Virus record (IMG/VR): IMGVR_UViG_3300003177_000008
Span: 1 to 52,216 of that record
Source of the DNA: a virus
Reading direction: 5' to 3' (one strand)
DNA: 52,216 nt
The translations under genes and the position numbers were made by a program. Below the pieces are notes generated by a model. The model searched no databases. It was given only the letters and a program-made list of their open reading frames with translations, and was not told where the DNA came from. Below are positions 14,322-24,172 of the stretch, piece after piece (within the stretch, counting starts at the first letter, position 1; the number at the start of each line of letters is the position of its first letter).

Positions 14322-14329
14322 TATTTATA
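14322..14329 (-). promoter_or_regulatory. T4-type late promoter TATAAATA
   Basis: Exact octamer on the minus strand, 65 bases before the ATG at 14257. Confidence 0.6.
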
Positions 14330-14331
14330 TA

Positions 14332-15475
14332 TTACCAGTCATCTAGGGTATCTGTAGTTCTATATACATTCCATTTTAGTGGTTTAGTAATAATTTCTAT
14401 CTTCTTAAGAAAATCTTTCTCCCAGTGTTGTTCATAATCTGCAAATTCTCTAAGATTAATCTCTTTACTAAATCTAGGATCTGTAAAACCTAAGGCACTT
14501 ATAACTCTATATTTATTAGGTTCTCTTACATATACATAACTAAGACTATCTCCTCTTTCAATAGGTGGAAATCTTCCCTCTATACCTAATTCTTTAACTA
14601 GTCTATTATGCTCTAGCGCTGCAGTACTTCCAAGTGGAGCAGTTAGCCAACTTCCATTCTCTTTCTGTCGTTTGTATTTACCATCTTTTTTAATATAATC
14701 TAAATTATTTACTTTAGCAATACGTACAAACTCCACAGGATCTATCTCCCCAAAATCTCTTCTAGCACTATTAATATAATCTTGTAAAGCTCTCTGATCT
14801 TTATCTAAAACTATATCTAATACAGGTCTTAATTTTTGCTTTAAAAACTCCGGAGTACTATATGATACTAAAGATACACCAGTTACTTTCATCTTAGGCT
14901 TAGCTAGAATATGACCATCATTTACTATAACTCTGGTGAAGTATCTTTTACTAGCAAGAGATACAAACCCTCTTGTAATTACCTCATTTTCCATAGCTAG
15001 AGCTGAAGGTTCTCTTAGATTAAAGGTATCTCCTATTTTCTTTAGAGTATCATTAATAATTTTTTGAAGTTTCTCTTCCGAAAACTTCTTAATAAATTTA
15101 ATCTTATCATCATCAGTAAGATCTTTAAATTTTGGAAGTTTCATTAGATTTTGTAAACATACATATCCACTATCTGTATCTGACTGCATAATAAATTCTA
15201 ACTCTTCTCTTTTAGTTTCTAGTCCACAAATATCAGATAAATAATCATTAATAGCCATCATAACCATCTGATTACTCATACGACCACTAGTAGTAATACT
15301 AGCACCTGTTAAAGTACCATTAGCGAATGGGTTGGAATTTAAAGAACTTACCCCGTATGAGCTGTTAAAGTAAAACCTTTAAAACAGTTGAACGATTTTC
15401 ATGAAAATCCTCCTGCTGCTGTATTTTATGTTTAAGACTCAATAATTCAGAGTCAGATAGTTTCTTTATATTCAT
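14332..15475 (-). CDS. 43: DNA polymerase, C-terminal part (gp43B), apparent +1 frameshift
   Basis: An ATG at 15475 sits behind a perfect AAGGAG. It opens a 36-codon frame (MNIKKLSDSELLSLKHK ... STVLKVLL) that matches the fingers region of T4/RB69 polymerase and ends at TAA (15365-15367). The homology continues one base later as NSSYGVSSLN (motif B, NSxYG), then QSDTDSGYVC (motif C, DTDS) and the thumb to 14332. The junction GTT TTA CTT TAA C has the same form as the prfB frameshift site CUU UGA C, with AAAGG upstream. So it is a programmed +1 shift, a mutation, or a one-base sequencing error. Confidence 0.8.
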
Positions 15476-15540
15476 ATATTCTCCTTTTTATATTATATTA
15501 TATAGTAAATTTCTAAAAGTATTATTAAACTTCTAATAAA

Positions 15541-15548
15541 TATAAATA
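15541..15548 (+). promoter_or_regulatory. T4-type late promoter TATAAATA
   Basis: Exact octamer 20 bases before the homing endonuclease ATG. Confidence 0.65.
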
Positions 15549-15567
15549 GTTTATAAAGGTATTTAAA

Positions 15568-16488
15568 ATGATTATAACAAAAGAAAATTATGAAGATATA
15601 TTAGTAGGTAAAAGTCAAAGAATCTCTAGAACAAAAAAGAAACTATATAACTTACCAAAGGATAAATGGTTTAAAAGTATAGCAGAGGCTATTTATTGTT
15701 TTAAACATAATATAGAGGATGAACCTCATTGTTATTGTGGTAATAAATTAGAGTTCGTAAGTACTCTAGAAGGATATCCTTCTCATTGTAGTCTTAAATG
15801 TGCTAGAAGTAAAGAAAGACCTACAGACAATAATGCTAAAGTTCTTACAAAAGATAATGTAAAAGAAATATATTCCGACTCAGGAAAGGTCAAACAAGGA
15901 GCTAGAAATAAGTTTATCATCCCTACAAATTTATACTGGTGTAAATTAATATCGGAAGCAGCTTGTTGTATTATAAACGATATTAAAGAACCTCCAAGAT
16001 GTAAGTGTGGTAAATTGGTTAGTTTCGCTCAGGGAGAGGGTTATAGAAGATTTTGTGGACCTCAATGCTCTAATGGAGATGAAACTACTAAAGACCGAAG
16101 AGCTAAAACTCTTTTAAAGTACTACGGAGTAGAAAATGCATCTCAAGTAGTAACAGGCCTCACTAACTCTAAGAAATATTCACCTGAAAGATATCATCTT
16201 CAAGGCTATTTATATATAATGAGAAGTAAATCGAATAATATGATTAAGGTGGGAGTTTCTACTAATCCAAGAGGTAGGCTAGGTAATTTAAAAAAATATT
16301 GGATAGATCTAAAGCTTGAATTTATATCTTGTTGGATATCTCATGTTTATATGTATGAGGACTTTTTACATAAAAAATATGGAGAATATAATATGAGATT
16401 ATTAGAAGGAGATGGTAGAACTGAATTTTTTCAGGAACATATTTTAAACGATATTAAAGAGGATATCAAAAGTCTAGATATCTTCTAG
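15568..16488 (+). CDS. Free-standing homing endonuclease (GIY-YIG/T5orf172-like) splitting the polymerase gene
   Basis: 306 residues. Two zinc-knuckle-like repeats (CYCGNK ... CSLKC and CKCGKL ... CGPQC) are followed by an RAKTLLKYYGVENASQ DNA-binding segment. A C-terminal GIY-YIG-type domain follows (GYLYIMRSKS ... IKVGVSTNPRGRL). The gene lies antisense between the two polymerase parts, overlaps the end of the N-terminal part by 15 bases and has its own late promoter. Family knowledge: such genes spread by cutting the uninterrupted allele. Confidence 0.8.
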   Translation: MIITKENYEDILVGKSQRISRTKKKLYNLPKDKWFKSIAEAIYCFKHNIEDEPHCYCGNKLEFVSTLEGYPSHCSLKCARSKERPTDNNAKVLTKDNVKEIYSDSGKVKQGARNKFIIPTNLYWCKLISEAACCIINDIKEPPRCKCGKLVSFAQGEGYRRFCGPQCSNGDETTKDRRAKTLLKYYGVENASQVVTGLTNSKKYSPERYHLQGYLYIMRSKSNNMIKVGVSTNPRGRLGNLKKYWIDLKLEFISCWISHVYMYEDFLHKKYGEYNMRLLEGDGRTEFFQEHILNDIKEDIKSLDIF

Positions 16489-19400
16489 ACCCCTTCTTTT
16501 TATTTCCTTTTTAATATCCTCTAATACACCCTCTAATCTCTGAGCCTCTCTCTTCTCCTTAACCCTTTCTAAGAAGAATCTCTCCATCTGAGACGAAAAC
16601 ATACTCTGTTCATCTATTCTATAAAAGTATCCATTAGCAGTAACACATACATTATGCTTCTTAAGAACCTTAGAAATCTCTTCAGAGTTTTCTAATAAAT
16701 TAGTATAATACTCTCTTTCCTCAACAAGATCATTAATCTCACCATTATGTTTTTTAACTATTTCTCCTAATGGTAGGTAGCGACCCTCTTCTATAACGAT
16801 TCCGTCTTTTTCAACCTTATCCGGATACTCTGTTCTATTTAGTTTTTCTTTTATAAAATAATTAAAATATTTTTTTCTTATTTCTTTCAGATCTGGATGA
16901 AGTTCATAATCCTTTACCAAAGTATCTCCACCTATATTAAACGCTCTAATAAGTGAAGGATATAGGGATGTAAAGTCAAAAGATGATACAAAATCATATT
17001 TCCCTGGAACCGTTCGAACCCATCCAGCTAAGAACTGTACATCTTCTTCTGAATATTGTTGTTTTAGTGGTAGAACTAGATTTTTCTTCATAGACTCTTT
17101 AAACATTAAAGCCACCCAGTGTTTTTGAGTACCCCAGTTATCGTCAGGTGATACTCCACAAAAGTATGCAATTTGTAGGTGAGAATCTAAATACTTAGTA
17201 AGATCATCAAGCTCTACAAGAATCTCAACATCTCTCAAAGAATAATCTACGAATCTGTCATATACTACCTGTTCTAACATTTTCTTATTTTCAGGTGTAG
17301 GATCATCTCTATACCTCTTCTGAGCATCAAATATAGGATCTTCTCCTATCTGAGGCTCCTCTAGAGGAAATATGTATCCGTCTCCCGTATAACTACCATC
17401 GAAATTTTTATAAGAGGAGTTATCAATTTTTTGACTTAGACCGAAATGATTAGCTACATTCTTTAAACTATAACTAGGAAGTCCTAAGAAGCCATACTTT
17501 AAAGCTAACTCTCTATAATCAAGTAGTAATCTTCCCCTCCAAAATACCTCAACTCCATCCATTCCATCTAGTGTGTGAGTATCTTTACCATTAACTACAC
17601 CTAGAGGAGATAATCTATTAACATTAGGCATATCTATATAGCTATTTCTCTTATTTAGTTCTTCTTTATAGTTACCATTAAATCCATCAAGAACTCTAGC
17701 TATTCTATTAGTTAAGTAAGGAAAGTCAAACGTTTTACAGTTATGTGTATATATTCCCTGATACTCAAAGTAGTGATTACTAGTCTCTATATCTCTCATT
17801 AGTACACTATCACCCTCTTTTATATCTTTTATACGAATAAAAAAACTACACTTATCTGTTATAAAATATGTAGTATTAAATTGTTTTGATTTTTTTTCTA
17901 GCTTTTCTAACCTTTTAATATTAGTAAATCTCTCTTTAATTTTTATACTATCTTTTAAAATATCTAGAGACTCCGAATCCATGAATGGTCTTAGATACGT
18001 ATTATTCTCTAAAACAAAAGATCCATTCCATCTTAATAATTCTGATACGTTAGAGATATCATTATTAAAATTACAAAAAGTTCCATCTATAGAGCCATCT
18101 CCATCTACTAATCCTGAGTAAAAATATAAAAATTGCTTTTTAGATAGCTGACTTAGTAAGTATATATCTATACATTTTTTAGATTTAGCATTAATATGAT
18201 CATATATTAAAGCTTTAGCTATTAGAAATCTAGCATTACTTAAAAATGCAAATTTAAAAATATATGAATCTTTATGATCTTCAGACTCGAACTTTTTGTA
18301 TTTAAACTTATATTTATCTTTAAGATTTTCAACTACTTTTATATTAGTATTAGTAATAGATGCTTCAGATTTATAACTAGATGTTCCGTCTGTATACCAT
18401 AAACCTGCTAGATACAAAATATCTTCAGATATAACATCATCTAAACGTTCTAATATAGATGTTGTAGGCCTTTTATCTCCATTATATCCGTTATTAAATA
18501 TTTTAATAGATTTACTTCTTTCTATAAATTTAATAACCTCATTCTTTCCTAATTTTTCTAGTATATGTTTACTACTAAAAAAATCCATTTTCTTCTGATA
18601 GATCTCTCCCTCGTAATATTTAGATAGTTTTCTAACTATTTGAGTATCCCTAGTATAAATAAAAATCCCCTTCTTATGAAGAATATCTAAATTTTCAATT
18701 AGTAGTTGTCTATACGTAACATCTCTATTAGTATTATTATGAATTTTATGTTCTAGATATATATAATGATTATCTAGAGAATTAGAAATATTCTCTACAG
18801 TCATGTCCTCTTCTATTAATTCTCCAGAATTATAAGGTGTAAAATATTTACCTTTCGGTACTCTATATGTTTTAAATATATGATCCTTAGATGATGAAAC
18901 TTTCATTCCGTTATCTAATATAATATCAAAAGATTTTTTCTTACTAATAGGAAATATATTTTCTACATATACTCTATCTTCTGACAATCTATCTTTATAT
19001 TTTATATCTGTAAGCTTCTTAATTTTATTATCTGTCCAAATATTAGAATCCAGAGGAATGCAGTTAAAACCAGAAATAATAGAAGGATTATGTTTCTCTA
19101 AAAGCTTTATGAAAAATTCTAGAAGATCTCTCTCATCTTCAATCTTTATAAATTTTACATTATCCTTTTCAAATTTTCCTGTAAAATTCTTTCTTCCTAG
19201 GACTATATATTGATTCGTAAAATTATCATAAATCTGAATCATTGTAATCTCTTCAGGAGCCATATCTGCATGAGGAAAGTGTTGCACTGCATAGTTAGAT
19301 CTAGTCTCAATATCTAGCATCCAAATTCTATGAGTATGAAAACTACTTTCAGAATCAGGAAATGCTCTTTGTAGGAAGGTATGACCTAAATCTAAATATC

Positions 19401-19782
19401 CGAAAGCATCATCTTCAAAGATAGTTTCCTCTATTTCTATCTCTTCTCCATCATACTCAATAGTTTTAATTTCACCTGTCTTTATTTTAATATTTTTTAC
19501 AAATTTATTAAACTCATCTAATGATTCAAAAGATTTTTTAGTAAGAGGTATTTTCTTATCTAAGTAAGACTTATACGGGGAATTTGGTGATTTATTATCT
19601 GAAATAAATATATCAGGAATACTATAATCTGTAACATCTCTAAAAAAAGATTCTTTAGTCTTAGGATCGAAAAGTCTTACTACTACTTGTTTAATTTTTT
19701 TAGTTCTTTTTCCTGATGGTATCTCTTTAGTTAGTGTAAAGATACTTTCATACTGATATTTAGAATAATCTGGTAAATTCAT
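16474..19782 (-). CDS. 43: DNA polymerase, N-terminal part (gp43A) with intein
   Basis: 1102 residues; removing a 441-residue intein leaves about 661. Extein motifs: exo I WMLDIETRS (155-163), exo II N240 rejoined to CKTFDFPYL, exo III YSLRDVEIL (847-855), motif A SFDFTSLYPS (934-943). The part ends in the fingers (REAQRLEGVLEDIKKEI), and the family B palm continues in the separate gene at 14332-15475. Split gene 43 is known in some Aeromonas T4-like phages. The two parts must associate to give an active enzyme. Confidence 0.9.
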   Translation of the reverse strand: MNLPDYSKYQYESIFTLTKEIPSGKRTKKIKQVVVRLFDPKTKESFFRDVTDYSIPDIFISDNKSPNSPYKSYLDKKIPLTKKSFESLDEFNKFVKNIKIKTGEIKTIEYDGEEIEIEETIFEDDAFGYLDLGHTFLQRAFPDSESSFHTHRIWMLDIETRSNYAVQHFPHADMAPEEITMIQIYDNFTNQYIVLGRKNFTGKFEKDNVKFIKIEDERDLLEFFIKLLEKHNPSIISGFNCIPLDSNIWTDNKIKKLTDIKYKDRLSEDRVYVENIFPISKKKSFDIILDNGMKVSSSKDHIFKTYRVPKGKYFTPYNSGELIEEDMTVENISNSLDNHYIYLEHKIHNNTNRDVTYRQLLIENLDILHKKGIFIYTRDTQIVRKLSKYYEGEIYQKKMDFFSSKHILEKLGKNEVIKFIERSKSIKIFNNGYNGDKRPTTSILERLDDVISEDILYLAGLWYTDGTSSYKSEASITNTNIKVVENLKDKYKFKYKKFESEDHKDSYIFKFAFLSNARFLIAKALIYDHINAKSKKCIDIYLLSQLSKKQFLYFYSGLVDGDGSIDGTFCNFNNDISNVSELLRWNGSFVLENNTYLRPFMDSESLDILKDSIKIKERFTNIKRLEKLEKKSKQFNTTYFITDKCSFFIRIKDIKEGDSVLMRDIETSNHYFEYQGIYTHNCKTFDFPYLTNRIARVLDGFNGNYKEELNKRNSYIDMPNVNRLSPLGVVNGKDTHTLDGMDGVEVFWRGRLLLDYRELALKYGFLGLPSYSLKNVANHFGLSQKIDNSSYKNFDGSYTGDGYIFPLEEPQIGEDPIFDAQKRYRDDPTPENKKMLEQVVYDRFVDYSLRDVEILVELDDLTKYLDSHLQIAYFCGVSPDDNWGTQKHWVALMFKESMKKNLVLPLKQQYSEEDVQFLAGWVRTVPGKYDFVSSFDFTSLYPSLIRAFNIGGDTLVKDYELHPDLKEIRKKYFNYFIKEKLNRTEYPDKVEKDGIVIEEGRYLPLGEIVKKHNGEINDLVEEREYYTNLLENSEEISKVLKKHNVCVTANGYFYRIDEQSMFSSQMERFFLERVKEKREAQRLEGVLEDIKKEIKRRGLEDI
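17740..19062 (-). mobile_element. LAGLIDADG intein in the DNA polymerase
   Basis: Residues 241-681 of the N-terminal polymerase part. It begins with C241 (CIPLDSNIW), has a block-B-like SSKDH, two LAGLIDADG motifs (LYLAGLWYTDG at 456-466 and FYSGLVDGDG at 554-563) and ends YTHN before C682. It sits inside the exonuclease II motif, so unspliced protein should lack normal proofreading. Confidence 0.93.
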
Positions 19783-19818
19783 CTCTCTCCTTTTCTCTTT
19801 ATTATATAATAACTTTCT

Positions 19819-20571
19819 TTAATTTCTCATAAAATTTATATTTTTATATAAAAGTTTCATATCCCAGTCTATATCCTCATCGAATATATCATGAATAATA
19901 CTTTTAGGCTTTTCTTCTATATCTTCAAGATCTCTTCTCTCATATGTACAAACTACTGGAAGGCTTGTATCCATACTATCTATAAATTCTAAACCCGGAA
20001 TATTAAACTCTTGAAATTCGTTAGGATGAAGAGAGCCTAGTAAATGATGTTTTCTTTTATGATTAATAACTCCATCTATAAACATCTTTTTAATTACTAT
20101 AGATCTTTTTGTATCTTTCATAAAAGAATCTCCACCTGAAAATGCAATTATATCAGAATCTTTAGAATGCTGATCAAAATATCTATAACACTTAACATAG
20201 TCATCATAATCTCTTCCGTGAACTACTAGAATCTTCTTAAAAGATATAAGTTCAATATTATATTTACTTATCCAATTATTAAACAATTCTATATTAGATT
20301 CTGAAGACTCATATGCGTCAGGTAGAATATAATATGTAGGTTTAATATCTAAAATATAGGCTACATATTTCTTTTCATCGAAGGGGATACCTGTAATTCT
20401 ACGCTCATATAAGCTATTATCTAACCATACCTCTCTACCTAAAGATATAGATTCTTTAAAGAAATTATAATAATCTTTATCATCGAATTTAATATCTAAA
20501 GCGTAATCAAAATCATTAAAGAATCTAGAAATCTGAAGAAGATTTCTAGGGGTTTCGTGACTAAATCTCAT
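19819..20571 (-). CDS. DpdA-like 7-deazaguanine DNA transglycosylase
   Basis: 250 residues. The pattern resembles the TGT/DpdA barrel: YILPDAYESSESNIE, VVHGRDYDDYVKCYRYF, IIAFSGGDS, then HHLLGSLHPNEF and EFIDSMDTSLPV near the end, the last like the HLLG and DTS blocks of phage DpdA. It would exchange guanine in DNA for a preQ0-type base. QueC is encoded two genes upstream and QueE at 31.7 kb, which supports the call. Confidence 0.65.
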   Translation of the reverse strand: MRFSHETPRNLLQISRFFNDFDYALDIKFDDKDYYNFFKESISLGREVWLDNSLYERRITGIPFDEKKYVAYILDIKPTYYILPDAYESSESNIELFNNWISKYNIELISFKKILVVHGRDYDDYVKCYRYFDQHSKDSDIIAFSGGDSFMKDTKRSIVIKKMFIDGVINHKRKHHLLGSLHPNEFQEFNIPGLEFIDSMDTSLPVVCTYERRDLEDIEEKPKSIIHDIFDEDIDWDMKLLYKNINFMRN

Positions 20572-20574
20572 TTT

Positions 20575-21168
20575 CTATCCTTGATATTCTTCCGGATCTA
20601 TTTTTATAGTACGAAGAATTTGTCTCGCTCGTTGCTTAACACTTCCAGAAACTGTAGTATATACTGTTCTAGTACCTTCTAAAAATTCTTTAATATTATT
20701 ATCAATTTCTTTTTGGAATTTTTTACTATCACTTCGAAGATCTTTTGACTCAATCTCAAACTCGATAGGAACATAAAAAGTATAAACTCTAGAATTATTA
20801 TCCTCTAGTAATTTTCTATTATTTTTAAAATTAAGAGATATAAGTTTTCTAAAGTCTTCTTTCATCGTTTTATCTAATGAGTATTTAAGATAAGCATAAC
20901 TATCAGCAAACCCTCTAGAGCTTAGAAATGAAGTATTAGCTAAATATTCACTTGAGGCATATTCATAAATCTTCTTCTGAGCCTCAAGATATCTTTTCGA
21001 CGAAACATCTTTAAAATCATCTTTATTAAAGAATTTCTCAGACATACTATCTATAATTTTAACTCCCGGGTAGTGCTTAGAAATGATATCTTTAATAGCG
21101 TTATTTAGAGTTGTTTTACCCGTACCTTGAGCTCCTGTTAATATAATTTTAATGTTCTTATTTTTCAT
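20575..21168 (-). CDS. P-loop nucleotide kinase-like protein (AAA_28 type)
   Basis: 197 residues from the ATG at 21168, which follows AAGGAATAAA; an ATG 24 bases earlier lies inside queC. Walker A is GAQGTGKTT. A later FYVPIEFEIESKDLRSDSKK block is shared with the protein at 23031-23573, so the two are paralogues. Probably phosphorylates a (deoxy)nucleotide; the substrate is not evident. Confidence 0.7.
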   Translation of the reverse strand: MKNKNIKIILTGAQGTGKTTLNNAIKDIISKHYPGVKIIDSMSEKFFNKDDFKDVSSKRYLEAQKKIYEYASSEYLANTSFLSSRGFADSYAYLKYSLDKTMKEDFRKLISLNFKNNRKLLEDNNSRVYTFYVPIEFEIESKDLRSDSKKFQKEIDNNIKEFLEGTRTVYTTVSGSVKQRARQILRTIKIDPEEYQG

Positions 21169-21169
21169 T

Positions 21170-21910
21170 TTATTCCTTAATATATTTGTCATAAATTTCT
21201 AAAGTTTCTGTGTCTTCCTGACCTCTAGATAATTTAGTACCTACTCTATCCCTAATTTCTTTAATATACTCTTCAGTATAAAAATCTCTAGGATTAGTAT
21301 CATACATATACGATGTATCCTTATACGGCAACATAAATAGCCACTTTCTTACACATGGTTTACATTTTCCGCATTGCTTTTCATTTACCGGAGTATAACA
21401 AGACATGCTTTTTTCTACTAAATCATCTAAATCGTATCCTAGTTTTAGGTACTCATCTACTAGTTGTTTTTTAGTCCAATCTTTATATTTAAGATTAATG
21501 TTAATATCTCTACCTTCTGACCACCAACTATTTGAATAAATTCTACTAAGAAGATTAGATGTTTTTTCTGCAAATTCTAAATCTTTATCTGTAGATCTAT
21601 CTCCAGCAGTAGCTCCTAAAATAATTTCATCACCATAATATGTTCCGATCATAGCTAAAAATAAATTTCTTAAAGGAACCAGAGCTGATTTCATTTCTAC
21701 ATCGCTAAGATCTAATCTTCTATCGATTTCTACCTCTATTCCTTGTTTCTTAAGAAACTCAACTTCTAAATCAGCATATTTACTTCCAGTATGGATATAT
21801 AGAAGAGTGTCGAATTTCTCTAACTTACTAATGATATATGAGTCCATACCTCCACTATATAAAAGAACCTTTCTATTATTAATTTTTCCTAGGTCTTCTG
21901 TTTCAATCAT
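21170..21910 (-). CDS. queC: 7-cyano-7-deazaguanine (preQ0) synthase QueC
   Basis: 246 residues. N-terminal PP-loop SGGMDS, GATAGDRSTDKD in the middle, and a C-terminal zinc site CYTPVNEKQCGKCKPC. It converts 7-carboxy-7-deazaguanine to preQ0 with ATP and ammonia. In phages this feeds DNA modification rather than only tRNA queuosine. Its stop lies two bases before the next ATG. Confidence 0.88.
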   Translation of the reverse strand: MIETEDLGKINNRKVLLYSGGMDSYIISKLEKFDTLLYIHTGSKYADLEVEFLKKQGIEVEIDRRLDLSDVEMKSALVPLRNLFLAMIGTYYGDEIILGATAGDRSTDKDLEFAEKTSNLLSRIYSNSWWSEGRDININLKYKDWTKKQLVDEYLKLGYDLDDLVEKSMSCYTPVNEKQCGKCKPCVRKWLFMLPYKDTSYMYDTNPRDFYTEEYIKEIRDRVGTKLSRGQEDTETLEIYDKYIKE

Positions 21911-21947
21911 TTATTCTCCTCTTATTATTATATAGTAATTTTCTTTA

Positions 21948-22421
21948 CTAAGACTTTATTTTACTCATAAGATATTCAAAAATTTCCTTCCAGTTATCCT
22001 TATACAGAATACATTCAGCATCTTTAACATCTTTAAAGAAAATACTTCTATCATCAATAATATAATCAAAATGAATTCGATGCTTCTCATACATATCTAT
22101 AAATCCATCAAATTGAAAGAATTTTAAAATAAACTCGATTTTAGACTTAAAGTGTTTTGGAGTACAATGACTAACAAAAAATATATGAAAGTGTTTATGA
22201 AGCTCGGAGATATATTTAACAGTGTCTTTAATAGGTCTCTTATCATCATATAAATCTTCTTGATTCCAAAACTCTAACATTCTCTCATCTTCTACAGGTT
22301 TAGAGTAATCAGGAGTAACTCCTAGATTATCCTGACACCATTTAGTCCAGTGAGAGTGCATCTCTACTACAGTTTGATCTACATCTATAGCTATAATAGG
22401 TTTACCTTGTTTATCAGCCAA
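21948..22421 (-). CDS. HAD-family 5' nucleotidase-like protein
   Basis: 157 residues. HAD motif I is IDVDQTVVEMH (DxDxT), motif II serine in FFVSHCTPKHF, motif IV acidic pair in YIIDDRSIFF. It resembles deoxyribonucleotide 5' phosphatases. Located beside MazG-like and kinase genes in the nucleotide block. Confidence 0.7.
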   Translation of the reverse strand: MADKQGKPIIAIDVDQTVVEMHSHWTKWCQDNLGVTPDYSKPVEDERMLEFWNQEDLYDDKRPIKDTVKYISELHKHFHIFFVSHCTPKHFKSKIEFILKFFQFDGFIDMYEKHRIHFDYIIDDRSIFFKDVKDAECILYKDNWKEIFEYLMSKIKS

Positions 22422-22424
22422 AAT

Positions 22425-22979
22425 CTATCTCCTACATTTACTAAAATCTGCTTTATACCAATTAGCTTGAGCTTCAGGAGATTTATCTTTTAGCCATTTT
22501 TTATGTTCTTCAGAATAACTACCAACTCTAGAGTTAATCTCCTTCATAACCTCATCCATACATTTAGAAAAATCATATCCTAACATTTCTACTTCTCTAC
22601 CTGAAGTTACAAACATATTTTTCATAGCTTCAAATTCCTCTTCAGGAGTCTTAGCTTCTAAAAATTTATATAGAAGGTAGTTCATTTCAAAAATATAATT
22701 TTCTGTCTCGAACTCATAAAAAGTATCAGAAAGAGACTCAGTTACATCTTCATTATCTTTAATAGAGGTAACGTCAAATTTTCTTTTATACATATCACCT
22801 ACTGCAAATACAACTATATCACAACAAGCATCTATGTATGCCTCTGCATCTTGTTTAATAATAGCATCAACAGCCTCCCCAATCTCTTCTGCAATAAATG
22901 CACAAAATCCATTTCTATCGGGTGTTTGATTATTAAGTCCTCTTTCTTCAGACCATTTGTAAATTTCAATTAATTTCAT
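22425..22979 (-). CDS. MazG-like nucleotide pyrophosphohydrolase
   Basis: 184 residues. The metal-binding helices read AEEIGEAVDAI (EExxE) and DACCDIVVFAVG (DxxxD), typical of MazG/all-alpha NTPases; a C-terminal part WYKADFSKCRR is seen in phage members. Probably hydrolyses (d)NTPs; starved-cell ppGpp control is a second possibility. It is three bases upstream of the HAD gene. Confidence 0.75.
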   Translation of the reverse strand: MKLIEIYKWSEERGLNNQTPDRNGFCAFIAEEIGEAVDAIIKQDAEAYIDACCDIVVFAVGDMYKRKFDVTSIKDNEDVTESLSDTFYEFETENYIFEMNYLLYKFLEAKTPEEEFEAMKNMFVTSGREVEMLGYDFSKCMDEVMKEINSRVGSYSEEHKKWLKDKSPEAQANWYKADFSKCRR

Positions 22980-23030
22980 TTTTATCCTTTTTATTTTAGT
23001 ATATTATATAGTAATAAATTTATTTTAAAC

Positions 23031-23573
23031 TTAAAATACCTTATCAGCCTCTATATAATCTATTGTTTTTATCATTTTATCATATCTTTCTTTTACATCT
23101 CCGGTAAGAGTAACGTATGGAATTTTATTCTTATCTAGAAATTTTTTAATATTTTTATCTATTTTATTTCTGTATTTTTTATCTTTTGATCTAAATTTAT
23201 CTTGTTCTAAATCAAATTCAATAGGAATATAAAAATGAATAATTTCTTTATCTTTAAGTAATTTTATAAAATCTTTTTTAATTTTCTTATATTGCCTCTT
23301 AGAAATATTTTTAGCCATTTTTGACCAAATCATATAGTCTACTAGGCTTCTATCAGAAATCATAAACTCATTTGTGATAATTTGATGAGACATAAATGCA
23401 GTCACTGCATATTGAAATTCATATGAGGTATCTTCATTTAGAGGAAAATTAAAATAACTATGCATCGTTCTAATAAAATTATCTGGTTTATAATACTGCG
23501 AATGATCTAACAAAAATTTGTCAACCAGCGTAGTCTTACCCACCCCGGATGCTCCTGTAAATAGTATTCTCAT
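23031..23573 (-). CDS. P-loop nucleotide kinase-like protein (AAA_28 type)
   Basis: 180 residues. Walker A GASGVGKTT at 7-15; FYIPIEFDLEQDKFRSKDKK matches the paralogue at 20575-21168. First gene after an AT-rich promoter region (22985-23030). Substrate unknown. Confidence 0.7.
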   Translation of the reverse strand: MRILFTGASGVGKTTLVDKFLLDHSQYYKPDNFIRTMHSYFNFPLNEDTSYEFQYAVTAFMSHQIITNEFMISDRSLVDYMIWSKMAKNISKRQYKKIKKDFIKLLKDKEIIHFYIPIEFDLEQDKFRSKDKKYRNKIDKNIKKFLDKNKIPYVTLTGDVKERYDKMIKTIDYIEADKVF

Positions 23574-23583
23574 TTTTTTCTCC

Positions 23584-23817
23584 TTAAATAAATAAATGTG
23601 GAAATTTTTTTAAATCTTTAATATCTATTAGATTTTTTTTAATAAATTCCAACTCTACACCTGAGACTTTGAGAGAAATATCGTTTTTTGTATCAACTTT
23701 CCCATTAATGTCGGTGACCATAAACGCACATATATTATAATCACTTATCGCTTTGTGTAACTGATAAACAAAAAAGACTTTATGGTTATATATAAAACAT
23801 GAATTTTGCAAAATCAT
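23584..23817 (-). CDS. Small protein ending in the PHLFI motif
   Basis: 77 residues, beta-rich, no domain recognised. Its C-terminus KKFPHLFI shares the proline-hydrophobic-isoleucine ending found on six other small proteins in the window. Confidence 0.5.
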   Translation of the reverse strand: MILQNSCFIYNHKVFFVYQLHKAISDYNICAFMVTDINGKVDTKNDISLKVSGVELEFIKKNLIDIKDLKKFPHLFI

Positions 23818-23853
23818 ATTTTAAAAAGTTCTCTCACATTCAACTCTTTTATA

Positions 23854-24171
23854 TCAGGAAAAAAAGTGATATACTATCATATTATAATATTCATCTGCTA
23901 ATTTTTTATTTTTAAAATAAAAATTTGCTTTTTTAGTTTTAATTATATAATCATAGGTATTCATCTTACTGATGTTTTCATAATCAGGAAATTGATATGA
24001 AAACCGTTGCACTCCAAACATATGTAATTCTATATCTTGCTTTTCTAAAATTATTTGATGTATTGGGTATATAAAATATTCAACTGTATTAAATTCAAAA
24101 TTTGAATCTTTAAATGGGTCCCATATAACTGAGTGAATATATACATCAGGCATATCTTTAACTAATAACAT
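23854..24171 (-). CDS. Hypothetical protein
   Basis: 105 residues, aromatic-rich (RFSYQFPDYENISKMNTYDY), no signal or membrane segment. One base separates it from the upstream gene. Function unknown. Confidence 0.55.
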   Translation of the reverse strand: MLLVKDMPDVYIHSVIWDPFKDSNFEFNTVEYFIYPIHQIILEKQDIELHMFGVQRFSYQFPDYENISKMNTYDYIIKTKKANFYFKNKKLADEYYNMIVYHFFS

Positions 24172-24172
24172 T

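Noticed and set aside
15280-15567. Group I intron between the polymerase parts
   Set aside because: The C-terminal part has its own AAGGAG and ATG directly at the homology boundary, and the space left is too short for an intron.
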